Shown one piece after another: positions 8,925 through 17,029 of a stretch of DNA of 64,000 bases (positions within the stretch are counted from its first letter, which is position 1; each line of letters starts with the position of its first letter). Made by a program: the position numbers and the translations under genes. The notes under the pieces are model-generated. The model had not been told where the DNA came from, searched no databases, and worked only from the letters and a program-made list of their open reading frames with translations. This DNA is from Streptomyces sp. QL37 (GTDB lineage Bacteria > Actinomycetota > Actinomycetes > Streptomycetales > Streptomycetaceae). The stretch spans positions 8,521,064 through 8,585,063 of the forward strand of contig NZ_PTJS01000001.1 in assembly GCF_002941025.1 (NCBI RefSeq). Direction: 5' to 3'.

Positions 8925-10136
8925 ATGAACCGGCGACGCCCAACCCGTCTGTTAGGCCTGGGGCTTGCTCTCGCACTCCTGCTGCCACCCGGTATGGCCA
9001 CCGCGGACCAGGCCAGTGACGGCCGCGGCAGCCGCCGTGACCCAACCCTGCAGGCCCTGGTCGACCAGGTGGTGGCCGACCCGAACCGCAACCCAGGCGC
9101 CTTCCTCTTCGCCCAACGCGGCTCGGACGACCGCTTCGGTGCGGCCGGCGTCGCCGACCGTTCCGCCGGCACACCGATGGCACCGGACCTGAGGTTCCGC
9201 ACCGGGAGCATCACAAAGACCCTCACCGCAACGGTCGTCCTGCAACTCGTCGCCGAGCACCGGCTGCGACTCGACGACACCGTGCAGAGCCTGCTGCCCG
9301 ACCAGGTCCGCACCGACAACGCGCTGTCCGGTGCGCCCATCACGGTCCGCCAACTGCTCAACCACTCGAGCGGGCTGTACGACTACATTGATGGGCTGCT
9401 TCCCTACTTCCGCAGGCTTGACCAGTACTGGCCCCGCGACCAACTGATCAACGTCGGTCTCGCGCAGCCTCGGTACTTCCCGGCTCCCGGCACCCGCTTC
9501 CGCTACTCCAACACCAACTACTTGCTGCTCGACCTGATCGTCGAACGGATCACCGACCGCGACCTGCGCACCAACTTCGAACGCCGCATCTTCGCCCCCC
9601 TCGGGCTGCGCGACACTTCGTACCCGCTGGCACAGACCACCATCGACGGAGCCCATGTGCACGGCTACGCGGACGTCTCGCTCCTGTTGCCGGACGCGCC
9701 GGGCGCAACCCGGTTCGACGTCACCGCGTTCAGCCCGTCCGAGGCCGGTGCGTCGGGCGCTCTCGTCTCGACCGCGGCCGACATCGCACGCTTCTACCGG
9801 GCCCTGTTGCAAGGACGTCTCCTGCCCGCAGACATGCTCCGTCGGATGCTCACCGAGACGGTCCCCGCAACCGGCAGCGCTCCGCCCGCTGTCGCCTATG
9901 GCCTGGGTGTCTACGTCTACGCCACCAGCTGCGGTCGTGCGTACGGCCACGGCGGCAGTGCACCCGGTTACCTGACCTTCGCCCTCAACAGCCGCGACGG
10001 GCGCGACCAACTCGTCGCCCACACCAACTGGAACTCATTTGCCGACACCGGGATCGACGAGGATTTCTGGGCTGCCTTTCAGCAGGGCTACTGCGGAAGC
10101 CCTGAGCAGATCCAAGGCGCCGATGGCAGGGACTGA
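8925..10136 (+). CDS. Secreted serine hydrolase (beta-lactamase class C/DD-peptidase fold)
   Basis: 403 residues with a Sec-type signal peptide (basic MNRRRPTR, then a Leu-rich core to about residue 27). Penicillin-binding motifs are present in order: SxxK at Ser95-Lys98 (TGSITKT), YxN at Tyr194-Asn196 (RYSNTNY), and HGG at 342-344. The family acts outside the cell as D,D-carboxypeptidase, esterase or beta-lactamase; sequence alone does not decide which. Codon 10 (8952-8954) is TTA, so translation may depend on the bldA tRNA. Start ATG 8925 follows AGAGGGGGGAA. Divergent from its likely TetR regulator. Confidence 0.88.
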   Translation: MNRRRPTRLLGLGLALALLLPPGMATADQASDGRGSRRDPTLQALVDQVVADPNRNPGAFLFAQRGSDDRFGAAGVADRSAGTPMAPDLRFRTGSITKTLTATVVLQLVAEHRLRLDDTVQSLLPDQVRTDNALSGAPITVRQLLNHSSGLYDYIDGLLPYFRRLDQYWPRDQLINVGLAQPRYFPAPGTRFRYSNTNYLLLDLIVERITDRDLRTNFERRIFAPLGLRDTSYPLAQTTIDGAHVHGYADVSLLLPDAPGATRFDVTAFSPSEAGASGALVSTAADIARFYRALLQGRLLPADMLRRMLTETVPATGSAPPAVAYGLGVYVYATSCGRAYGHGGSAPGYLTFALNSRDGRDQLVAHTNWNSFADTGIDEDFWAAFQQGYCGSPEQIQGADGRD

Positions 10137-10682
10137 CGTCGCGCAGGACTGCGGCGCGGTCCTGGCGGCGGGCACCCACGAGTTGAGCGTCCGCATGGGC
10201 GACGTGGAGGAGTAGGGCCCAGTCGGCGGGCGCGGGCTGTCTCGGCACTTGGCCAAGGGCAGCAGGCCCGCTGGCCCCACCAAGGGCATGATCCTCCCCT
10301 CCACAACCATCAGCAGAGACACCCCCGGGGCCGGGGAATCTCCCTGAACCCGGTATTCCGCAAGGACGCCCTGGAAGCCGACCGGGAGGAGGCCTCACGT
10401 TGTCCTGGCGGTGGGGGGTGGGCTCCGTGGTCGCGGGCGAGGCGACGGTGGTGCATGAGCAGCCGAAGGTCCGAAGACCGTCAGTGAGCCTTTTCCCATG
10501 GAAATCCGCTGCGGCACCAACCACATCGCCGAGATCGTGATGTCCTCGTCCTTCAACTCGCCACAACCTGAGTCGGACAAGTCTGAGTGTCACTTCCGAG
10601 TGAAAATCCACGCAATCCGGCGCCGCACGCTTCAGTGATCGTTCTTGGGAGTGCCGGATTCACCCGATGAGGGAGTTGCGTT
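10137..10682. other. Intergenic, no recognisable gene
   Basis: 546 bp between the serine hydrolase and the methyltransferase. Only short open frames occur (for example 10498-10638 on the plus strand, 46 codons), with no RBS and no recognisable family. Confidence 0.4.
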
Positions 10683-11453
10683 GTGCTGGACGGACTGGAG
10701 AAGTACGCCGTGGGCGTGAGGCTCGCTGAACGCCACGGAGTGGTGGAAGGGCGCCCTGGAGGGTTCGATCTCCTGGACATGCGCTGGGATCTGGTGCCGG
10801 GTGTCTTCTCGCCCTTGCACACCGCTTCCACCGAGTTGTTTACCAGTTGGGTACCGTACCCGGTGGGGGGCCGTTTTCTTGAGATTGGCAGCGGTACGGG
10901 TGTGACCGCGGTGACCGCGGCGCTGCGTGGATGCGCGCAGGTGACCGCGGTGGACATCACCGAGGCTGCCGTGCGCAATACCCGGATGAACGCCGCTCGG
11001 CATGGCGTCACGGAGCGGGTCCGCACCCTTCGTAGCGACCTCTTCGACGCTCTGGAGCCGGGCGATCAGTTCGACCTCATCTTCTGGAACTCCAATGTCG
11101 TGGAAGCCCCCCGCGATTTCGAGTGCACAAGGGAGATCGAGTTGGCGATCTTCGACAGCGGCTACGTCACGCACGAGCGGTTCCTGCGAAATGGCTTCGA
11201 ACGGCTTGCGGACGGTGGCCGCCTTCTCCTCGGGTTCAACAGCCTGGGGAATCTCGATGCCCTTCACAGCATCGCCGAGGGCCTGGACCTGCGCATCCAG
11301 CCGTTGGCGGGCGCGAAGCGGCAGGCCGGCTCGTTCGAGGTGGACTTCCAGCTTCTGGAACTGGCCCCTTCGCGTAGACGGAGCGGGACGGCAGGGACTG
11401 GGACTTCTCCGACGGCTGCACCGCGGGGTCAGATCTCCAGTGCCACGTTGTAG
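10683..11453 (+). CDS. SAM-dependent methyltransferase (PrmC/HemK-like fold)
   Basis: 256 residues. The SAM-binding motif I is LEIGSGTG (about 66-73), followed by motif II-like VTAVDIT (87-93). The position that is NPPY in protein or DNA N-methyltransferases reads WNSN (135-138), so the substrate is probably different from that of PrmC. It starts at GTG 10683, preceded by GAGGGAG. The 3' end overlaps the convergent asparagine synthase gene by 25 bp. The last 30 residues are low complexity (Ser/Thr/Gly) and may be an extension into that overlap. Substrate unknown. Confidence 0.75.
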   Translation: MLDGLEKYAVGVRLAERHGVVEGRPGGFDLLDMRWDLVPGVFSPLHTASTELFTSWVPYPVGGRFLEIGSGTGVTAVTAALRGCAQVTAVDITEAAVRNTRMNAARHGVTERVRTLRSDLFDALEPGDQFDLIFWNSNVVEAPRDFECTREIELAIFDSGYVTHERFLRNGFERLADGGRLLLGFNSLGNLDALHSIAEGLDLRIQPLAGAKRQAGSFEVDFQLLELAPSRRRSGTAGTGTSPTAAPRGQISSATL

Positions 11454-13267
11454 CGGCGTAGCCAGTCGTTCAGGCCTAGGACGAGTTCGGCTCCCGGCCG
11501 GATGTCCTGGTTTGCGTCGGCGGCGGATGCCTCGGCCACGAGGGCCGTGTCCAGCAAGGGCTGCACCGGTGCATCGCTGTCACGGAGGACTGCCCGTAGC
11601 CCGGTGCGCAGGGCTTGCGTGTAGTGGGGGTCCTGCGTGCTGGGGTAAGGGCTCTTGACCCGCTGCGCGATGGCGGAGGGCAGTAGGTCGCGGGTGGCGG
11701 CGCGCAGCAGGGACTTTTCCCGGCCGTCGAAGGTCTTCATGGCCCAGGGGGTGTTGAAGACGTATTCGACCAGCCGGTGGTCGCAGAAGGGGACGCGGAC
11801 CTCCAGGCCTGTCGCCATGCTGGCCCGGTCCTTGCGGTCCAGCAGGATCTGCACGAAGCGGGTCAGGTGGAGGTAGCCGATCTCCCGCATCCGGCGCTGC
11901 AGGCCTGTGTCGCCGGTCAGGTGGGGGACTTCGGCCAGGGCTTCGCGGTAGCACCTGTCCGTGTAGCCGTCCAGGTCGAGTTTCGTGCGCAGCCCTGGGT
12001 CCAGCAGGGCCTCGCGGGTGCCGGTGCTGCCGGAGAATCCGCCGGCGACGCCGGCGGCGATCCACGGGAAGGTGTCGGCATGGACGCTCTCGGGATCGTG
12101 GAACCAGCGGTAGCCGCCGAAGACTTCGTCCGCGGACTCGCCTGAGAGCGCGACGGTGGAGTGTTCGCGGACGGCTTTGAACAGGAGGTAGAGGGAGGTG
12201 TCGCCGTCGCCGAACCGGGTGGGAAGGTCGTGGGCGGCCAGGACCGCCCCGCGATGTCCGGGATCGGTCAGGTCGGCCGTGTTCAGGATGATGTCGGTGT
12301 GGTCGGAGCGCACGTGCGCGGCCAGGGCATGGGCGTAGGGGGTGTCGGGGGTGGAGCGCAGGCAGTCGGCGCTGAAGGTCTCGGCATGGCCGCTGAAGTC
12401 GACCGCAAAGGTGCGAACCGGTCCGCTGCTGCGCTGGGCGGCGAGGGCGGTGATGGCCGAGGAGTCCAGGCCGCCGGAGAGCAGGGAGCACAGCGGTACG
12501 TCCGAGACGAGCTGGCGGGCCACGATGTCTTCCAGGAGCTCGCGTACATGAGCAACGGTGGCATCGAGGTCGTCGGTGTGGTCGCGGGCCTCCAGGGCCC
12601 AGTAGCGCCTGACCGCCAGACCACGCCGGCTGACCCGTGCGGTGTGGCCGGGCCTCAACTCGTACATGCCTTTGTAGACGGCGTGCCCGGGTGTCTTGGT
12701 GAACGCGATCAGTTCCGCCAGGCCCTCGGCGTCCACGCGGGCGCGCGCCGCGGGATGGGCCAGGACGGCCTTCGGCTCCGAGGCGAAGAGCACCCCGTCA
12801 CTGGTCGGGTAGTAGTACAGGGGCTTGATGCCCATCCGGTCGCGCACCAGGAGGAGTTCCTGGTCTCGGGGATCCCACAAGGCGAACGCGTACATTCCGT
12901 TGAGGCGGCCCGCGAAGTCATCGCCCCACTGGAGATAGGCGTGGAGCACCACCTCGGTGTCACTACTCGTGCGGAAGGTGTGTCCCAGGCCCTCCAACTC
13001 GGCGCGCAGCTCTCGGTAGTTGTAGATCTCACCGCTGTAGGTGGTCACCATTACGGTGCGGCCGTCCCGCTCGACTGTCATGGGCTGCGTACCGCCCTCG
13101 ATGTCGATGACGGCCAGGCGGCGGTGGCCGAAGGCGGCGTGTCCGTCGAGCCACAGCCCGGCCGCGTCGGGACCGCGACAGGCCATCGGCTCCGTCATCG
13201 CCTGAAGCGTCGTGGCCTCCAGGGAAAGGTCCCGGTCGTAGGAGATCCATCCGCTGATTCCGCACAT
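11429..13267 (-). CDS. asnB: Asparagine synthase (glutamine-hydrolysing)
   Basis: 612 residues, normal length for AsnB. It starts MCGISGW; Cys2 becomes the N-terminal nucleophile of the glutaminase domain, which explains choosing ATG 13267 (GAGGAG upstream) over an upstream start at 13366. The synthetase domain has the ATP pyrophosphatase motif SGGLDSS at 264-270 and the C-terminal VPFCDHRLVEYVF block. The reaction is Asp + Gln + ATP to Asn + Glu + AMP + PPi, with ammonia channelled between domains. Paralogues also make amide bonds in natural products; no biosynthetic cluster is visible here. Convergent with the methyltransferase. Confidence 0.92.
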   Translation of the reverse strand: MCGISGWISYDRDLSLEATTLQAMTEPMACRGPDAAGLWLDGHAAFGHRRLAVIDIEGGTQPMTVERDGRTVMVTTYSGEIYNYRELRAELEGLGHTFRTSSDTEVVLHAYLQWGDDFAGRLNGMYAFALWDPRDQELLLVRDRMGIKPLYYYPTSDGVLFASEPKAVLAHPAARARVDAEGLAELIAFTKTPGHAVYKGMYELRPGHTARVSRRGLAVRRYWALEARDHTDDLDATVAHVRELLEDIVARQLVSDVPLCSLLSGGLDSSAITALAAQRSSGPVRTFAVDFSGHAETFSADCLRSTPDTPYAHALAAHVRSDHTDIILNTADLTDPGHRGAVLAAHDLPTRFGDGDTSLYLLFKAVREHSTVALSGESADEVFGGYRWFHDPESVHADTFPWIAAGVAGGFSGSTGTREALLDPGLRTKLDLDGYTDRCYREALAEVPHLTGDTGLQRRMREIGYLHLTRFVQILLDRKDRASMATGLEVRVPFCDHRLVEYVFNTPWAMKTFDGREKSLLRAATRDLLPSAIAQRVKSPYPSTQDPHYTQALRTGLRAVLRDSDAPVQPLLDTALVAEASAADANQDIRPGAELVLGLNDWLRRYNVALEI

Positions 13268-13730
13268 GCCCGTGACTCCTCTGTGCCATCCCGCAGGGCC
13301 GGTGCCGGGCCCGGCGGCTGAACAGCGACCCTGCCATCGCTGACCCGCCCGACCAGACCACCACATGACCGCAGCCGGCAGAGGTGGAGCGCGGGCATCT
13401 CACCCTTCTGGGCACCTTCTCCGTCACTCCGAGCGTCGAATAGTCGGTACGGCGGTTATCGGTGAACCGAACTCGGTCATGTCGGCGCGAGCGTGCTGAC
13501 GCGGTTCTCGTACTTGCGCTGGGCCTTGCGTGGGTCTCCGTATTGGCCGGGCCTGCGGGGAGGCCGTGGGCGCCGTCGAGCGGCTGGCAGTGGGCGAGGA
13601 GGAACTGACAGGTCTGAGGTCACCTAGACGATCCTCGTCCAAGGCGGCGAGGCCGGCACTGCGGCTGGCCGGCCGGTAGGGCCCGCAAGCAGCAGATAAC
13701 CCCTTGCAGTCAATCTGCTACTTTCCGTCC
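13268..13730. other. Intergenic, no recognisable gene
   Basis: About 460 bp upstream of asnB. I see no convincing gene or hairpin; it should contain the asnB promoter. Confidence 0.4.
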
Positions 13731-14054
13731 ATGACTTTTGAATCAACGCGACGCCAGGCGCTCCGGGGCGCGCTAGGCGGTTTGGCCGCGGTATGCCTTG
13801 CGGGTCACGGGCGATCCGCAGCCGCCGCACCCAGCTCCAAGAAGAGCCTCGCGGAATACCAGGCCCGCTACCGTGAGCTGTTCAAGGCCTGCGGGAAAAA
13901 CCTGGACAAAAAGGCAGCGGTGGGGCGGCAGCTGCTCGACAACTACGAGCGTGACGCGCGTGCCTACCACGTTCCCGACCGCGTTGCTGTGGTGCGGATG
14001 CGTGACGCTCTGGTACGGCAGCGGCGCGCCCGCCGGATCGGCGTGAGTTCCTGA
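13731..14054 (+). CDS. Small Tat-exported protein, function unknown
   Basis: 107 residues. Residues 5-30 form a twin-arginine signal: STRRQALRG followed by a hydrophobic GALGGLAAVCLAG and an AAAAP cleavage region. The mature part is about 75 residues, highly charged and helical, with a single Cys (FKACGKN). Start ATG 13731 is chosen because the Arg pair then sits at residues 7-8. No family is recognised. It ends 19 bp before the convergent ferredoxin stop. Use of the Tat route suggests folding or cofactor binding before export, but no cofactor motif is visible. Confidence 0.6.
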   Translation: MTFESTRRQALRGALGGLAAVCLAGHGRSAAAAPSSKKSLAEYQARYRELFKACGKNLDKKAAVGRQLLDNYERDARAYHVPDRVAVVRMRDALVRQRRARRIGVSS

Positions 14055-14073
14055 CGGGCGGAGCGGTACAGGT

Positions 14074-14379
14074 CTACTTGCGGTAGTGGCTTGGGTAGTT
14101 GTTGGCGGCTGCCTTTTGGCGGAGATCGGTGTCGTCGGGACGCAGGCTCAAGGCTCGGTTGATCAGGACTTCTTCGGTTTCCACCTTGTCCGGATCTGGC
14201 AGACAACACTCCACGGGGCACACGGCCTGGCAGGCGATCTCGCTGAAGAATCCTACGCACTCTGTGCAGGCTTGAGGGTTGATTACATAGATTTCATCAC
14301 CATCTGTGATGGCCTCGGTGGGGCACTCGGGCTCACAGGCGCCGCAGTTGATGCAGTCTTCGGTGATCTTGATGGCCAT
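14074..14379 (-). CDS. 2[4Fe-4S] ferredoxin, FdxN/YfhL-like
   Basis: 101 residues. The first cluster ligands are Cys9, 12, 15 and 19 (CINCGACEPECP). The second are Cys38, 41, 50 and 54, with eight residues between Cys41 and Cys50, the insertion typical of FdxN-like and YfhL-like ferredoxins. A further Cys pair follows (VECC). The C-terminal 40 residues are a charged tail. It carries electrons at low potential in the cytoplasm; the partner is not encoded nearby. ATG 14379 is chosen because MAIKITEDC matches the family start. Confidence 0.9.
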   Translation of the reverse strand: MAIKITEDCINCGACEPECPTEAITDGDEIYVINPQACTECVGFFSEIACQAVCPVECCLPDPDKVETEEVLINRALSLRPDDTDLRQKAAANNYPSHYRK

Positions 14380-14654
14380 GACGGCTCGCTTCTGTCGGTC
14401 GGTGCGGTCCGATGACCAACGAGTGAACGGCCGGACGGTAGCGCGCGGGGCTTCGTCAGAGGACCGCTGACCAGTGATTCTCCAGTTCAAGCGTGGCCGG
14501 CTTTCTGGCTCGGCTCCACGGTCGCATGGTTGTGCGGCGTCCGCCCGGATTCCTGCGAGGGTGGGCGCCGTCGTCGTGTGGTCAGGTCGCCCACCCCAGT
14601 CCGAGGGCGGCGGGGCGAAAGGGATTCACGGGCCCTACCTGCGATTTCCGGCGG

Positions 14655-14815
14655 ATTACCCGGTGCAGGGAGGCGTGTGGTGTTGCGCATGCGGGTCCAC
14701 CGGTTGGCCTGCGCTGACCCCCCGTGCAGACGGCGGACCTTCGTTGAGCAGATCCCGGGACTGAGCCGCCGCCATGGAAGATTGACCGAGCGACTGCGTT
14801 CAGCCCTTCCGACGG
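14655..14815 (+). pseudogene. ISL3-family transposase fragment (zinc-binding N-terminus)
   Basis: Plus-strand translation gives RRVVLRMRVHRLACADPPC followed by RRRTFVEQIPGLSRRHGR and TERLRSAL. This matches the N-terminal zinc-binding and arginine-rich region of ISL3 transposases (VLRLRVRRFxC-x4-CxRRTFxEQ). Nothing of the catalytic domain remains. It is immediately followed by the 3' end of the opposing AraC gene, so the insertion was truncated there. Confidence 0.6.
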
Positions 14816-15719
14816 TAGCTTCCGGGCGGGGTGCCGTGCACGTGCTTGAACGTGTGGGCGAAGGCGAACTCGGACGTGTAGCCCACTTGGGCGGCGACCG
14901 ATCTCAGCGGTGCGTTCGATGTCCGTAGCAGTCGTGCTGCCGTGGTCATCCGCCACCAGATCAGGTAGGCCAGGGGTGGCTGGCCGACCAGCCGAGCGAA
15001 GCGCTCGGCGAAGGGCGCTCTGGAGAGCCCGGCTTCCGCGGCGAGCTTCGCCACTGTCCACGAACCCGCAGGGTCGCGGTGGATGGCGTGGAGGGCGGCG
15101 GTGACCGGCGGATCGTTCAGTGCGGCGACCCCTCCGGTGGTGTGGTCTTCTCGGAGAGGCCGTTCGTCGAACCAGATGCGCAGGATGTAGAGCAGCAGTG
15201 TGTCCAGGAGTGCGGGGACGGCTGCGTCCGTACCCAGGCCCGGGGTCTCCAGCTCGGCGGCGAGTAGCTTCACCGCCGAAGCCAACTCCGCACGGCGGCC
15301 CGGCTGTGCGGGCAGGTGGATCAGATGCGGGAGGGACAGCAACACAGGGTGGGCGCGGGACGGATCGAGCTGATACGCCCCGCAGAACAACACGGTGACC
15401 GGGCCGCCCGCTCCGCTCCTGTCGACACTGTCCGATGCGTAGAGGTCGTGCGGCTCCGGACCGTCGGGTCCGCAGACAGGGGTCGCCACCGGAGCCCGAG
15501 GGCTGTCGGCCAGGATGTGCCCTTTGCCGTGCGGCAGGAACACCACGTCCCCCGGGCCCAGCCGGACAGGTTCCGCGTCCGCGGACAGGAGCCAGCAGGA
15601 TCCCTGCGGGACCCCTGGAAGCCCGCCGACCCCGGTGCCGAGGAGAACTCCTGACCCCACGGGGCATGCCATCGCACATACGCCGACCGAGGTCGACCGG
15701 TCCGCGTCGCTGCGACCAC
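14800..15719 (-). pseudogene. AraC-family regulator, frameshifted
   Basis: The C-terminal half is a clear AraC double helix-turn-helix (WTVAKLAAEAGLSRAPFAER and LRSVAAQVGYTSEFAFAHTF). The N-terminal cupin domain is split between two frames. One carries RTGRPRSAYVRWHAPWG from GTG 15719; the other carries QGSCWLLSADAEPVRLGPGD. A one-base deletion in the GGGG at about 15613-15616 restores the join. The first few residues of the family (normally MDxLSD before VVAA) are also not encoded with a start. It is either a recent pseudogene or a base-calling error. Confidence 0.75.
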
Positions 15720-15783
15720 ATCAGGGAAGCTTTTGCGTATGGATCGTCCTCATCCGCGGTCGTAGATTCACGGCACGACGACT

Positions 15784-15988
15784 ATGAAGACCGCACGCAT
15801 CCACGAGTTCGGCGATGCCTCCGTCCGGTGGACTCGCCCTAAACGCTCGGCCGGGACGTCGCCGGCACCGTGACCGAGATCGGCTCGGGGCGGAGGGGTT
15901 CGCCGTGGGCGACCGTGTCATCGGACGGCTCGACGCCGGCGGCGCGGCTGCCGAATACGTCCGGCCAGGGCGCGCCCATAATTCGACC
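15784..15988 (+). pseudogene. Zinc-type alcohol dehydrogenase/quinone reductase remnant
   Basis: The start MKTARIHEFGDASVRW is typical of NADPH:quinone reductase-like proteins. A large internal deletion joins it to LGRDVAGTVTEIGSG and, after another frameshift, FAVGDRVIGRLDAGGAAAEY. The NAD(P)-binding domain is gone. The sequence stops exactly where an IS630 terminal repeat begins (15989), so that insertion or a later deletion probably destroyed the gene. Confidence 0.65.
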
Positions 15989-16128
15989 TAGTGCTGTGAC
16001 CGCATAGGTTCGCCGGGTTGCGTCAGACTGCGGTTTGAGGGGGCATCCGCTCAGCGAGTGCCTTCTCGCTTTGGACGCGGGCGCGGTCCTCGCGCTGGGC
16101 GGCGAGTACATCAGGCGTCGGCGGAGAC
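15989..16128 (-). mobile_element. Truncated IS630 end with transposase C-terminus
   Basis: The outer 33 bp (15989-16021) match the terminal repeat of the complete IS630 at 18265-18297 in inverse orientation. Next to it, 16027-16125 is similar to the transposase 3' end at 17086-17180 (the part coding for KERARIRSEKG and the residues around it), but is diverged and frame-disrupted. It is the left end of a second, mostly deleted copy. Confidence 0.7.
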
Positions 16129-16201
16129 ATCTTGAGCTCTGGATGTCCTGAGCTGAGAGTGGCGGCTCGTCCCCGACGGCACCGCATGGTCGATGACCGA
16201 G

Positions 16202-16918
16202 TTACTGCTCCAAGCGGCGAACCTGGAATGTCAGTCCCTCTGGGCTGCTCAACCGCACAACACGATGACCGGTCTCTTCGGACCAGGTGACCAGGTCTTG
16301 GCCGTGGTCATGTGCGCGGGCGACGACGCTGTCCAGATCACCGACGTCGACCGCAAGTTCCCACTGCGGGGTGGATGCACTGGGTCCGAGTGTGGCGATG
16401 AAATCGGCGCAGATCAGAGGGGTGCCAGTCGTCTCCTCGTAGAAGTGCCGGGCTTTGTCAGGCTGATCGCAGGCCAGGACCATGCGGTGGGGGACACCCG
16501 CCAAGTGGGGCGGGAACCTCCATCCGGTGAAGTGGTATGGCTGCCACAGTGAGAAGGCGGCGCCAACCGGATCGATCAATGTCGCTATGCGGCCCTGATC
16601 GCCCGCGTCGAAGGGAGGCACGACAAGACGAGCGCCATTCGCCGTCGCCGCTTCGGCACGGCGATCGACGTTGTCGACTGCCAAGTAGTAGGCGATGTGG
16701 GCGGGTGTTCCCGGTGGGTAGAGCGGGTTCGCCAAGTCGCTCACACCGCCGACCAGGTGGCCATCGATGGCTATCTTGGTGGCCTTGCGCCAGTCCTCCT
16801 CGTCCACCGCGAAGCGCCAGCCCAGTGTCTTCGAGAAGTAGGTGGCCGTGCCGGCTAAGTCGTGGGTTTTGAGGTCCATCCAGCAGAATTCGTTCAATGA
16901 ACCCAGACGGGTCGTCAT
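16202..16918 (-). CDS. Two-domain VOC (glyoxalase/bleomycin-resistance fold) protein
   Basis: 238 residues with two vicinal-oxygen-chelate modules of about 115 residues. The first starts FCWMDLKTHDLAGTATYFSK and the second HRMVLACDQPDKARHFYEE; each ends in a beta strand (LIDPVGAAFSLW, LSSPEGLTFQV). Such proteins bind metals or hydrophobic ligands and include dioxygenases, isomerases and drug-binding proteins; the reaction cannot be assigned. It is flanked by IS630 sequence on both sides (15989-16128 and 17030-18297), so it may have moved with the element. Confidence 0.85.
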   Translation of the reverse strand: MTTRLGSLNEFCWMDLKTHDLAGTATYFSKTLGWRFAVDEEDWRKATKIAIDGHLVGGVSDLANPLYPPGTPAHIAYYLAVDNVDRRAEAATANGARLVVPPFDAGDQGRIATLIDPVGAAFSLWQPYHFTGWRFPPHLAGVPHRMVLACDQPDKARHFYEETTGTPLICADFIATLGPSASTPQWELAVDVGDLDSVVARAHDHGQDLVTWSEETGHRVVRLSSPEGLTFQVRRLEQ

Positions 16919-17029
16919 CCTGTGCTCCTTGTCGTCTCGATGCTGGATATCGGGTGCCCAGCCGACTCCGCAAGAGATTTTCAGCTGCTGCGCATGCAGA
17001 AGAGCCGGCGAGAAGCCCGTTTCTGCCGC

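Noticed and set aside
10498..10638. 46-codon open frame starting MEIRCGTNHIAEIVM
   Set aside because: No RBS, no recognisable family and no coupling to neighbours, so not enough to call a gene.
11429..13267. asnB as part of a natural-product cluster
   Set aside because: No NRPS, PKS or tailoring cluster surrounds it; only a lone methyltransferase is adjacent and it is convergent.
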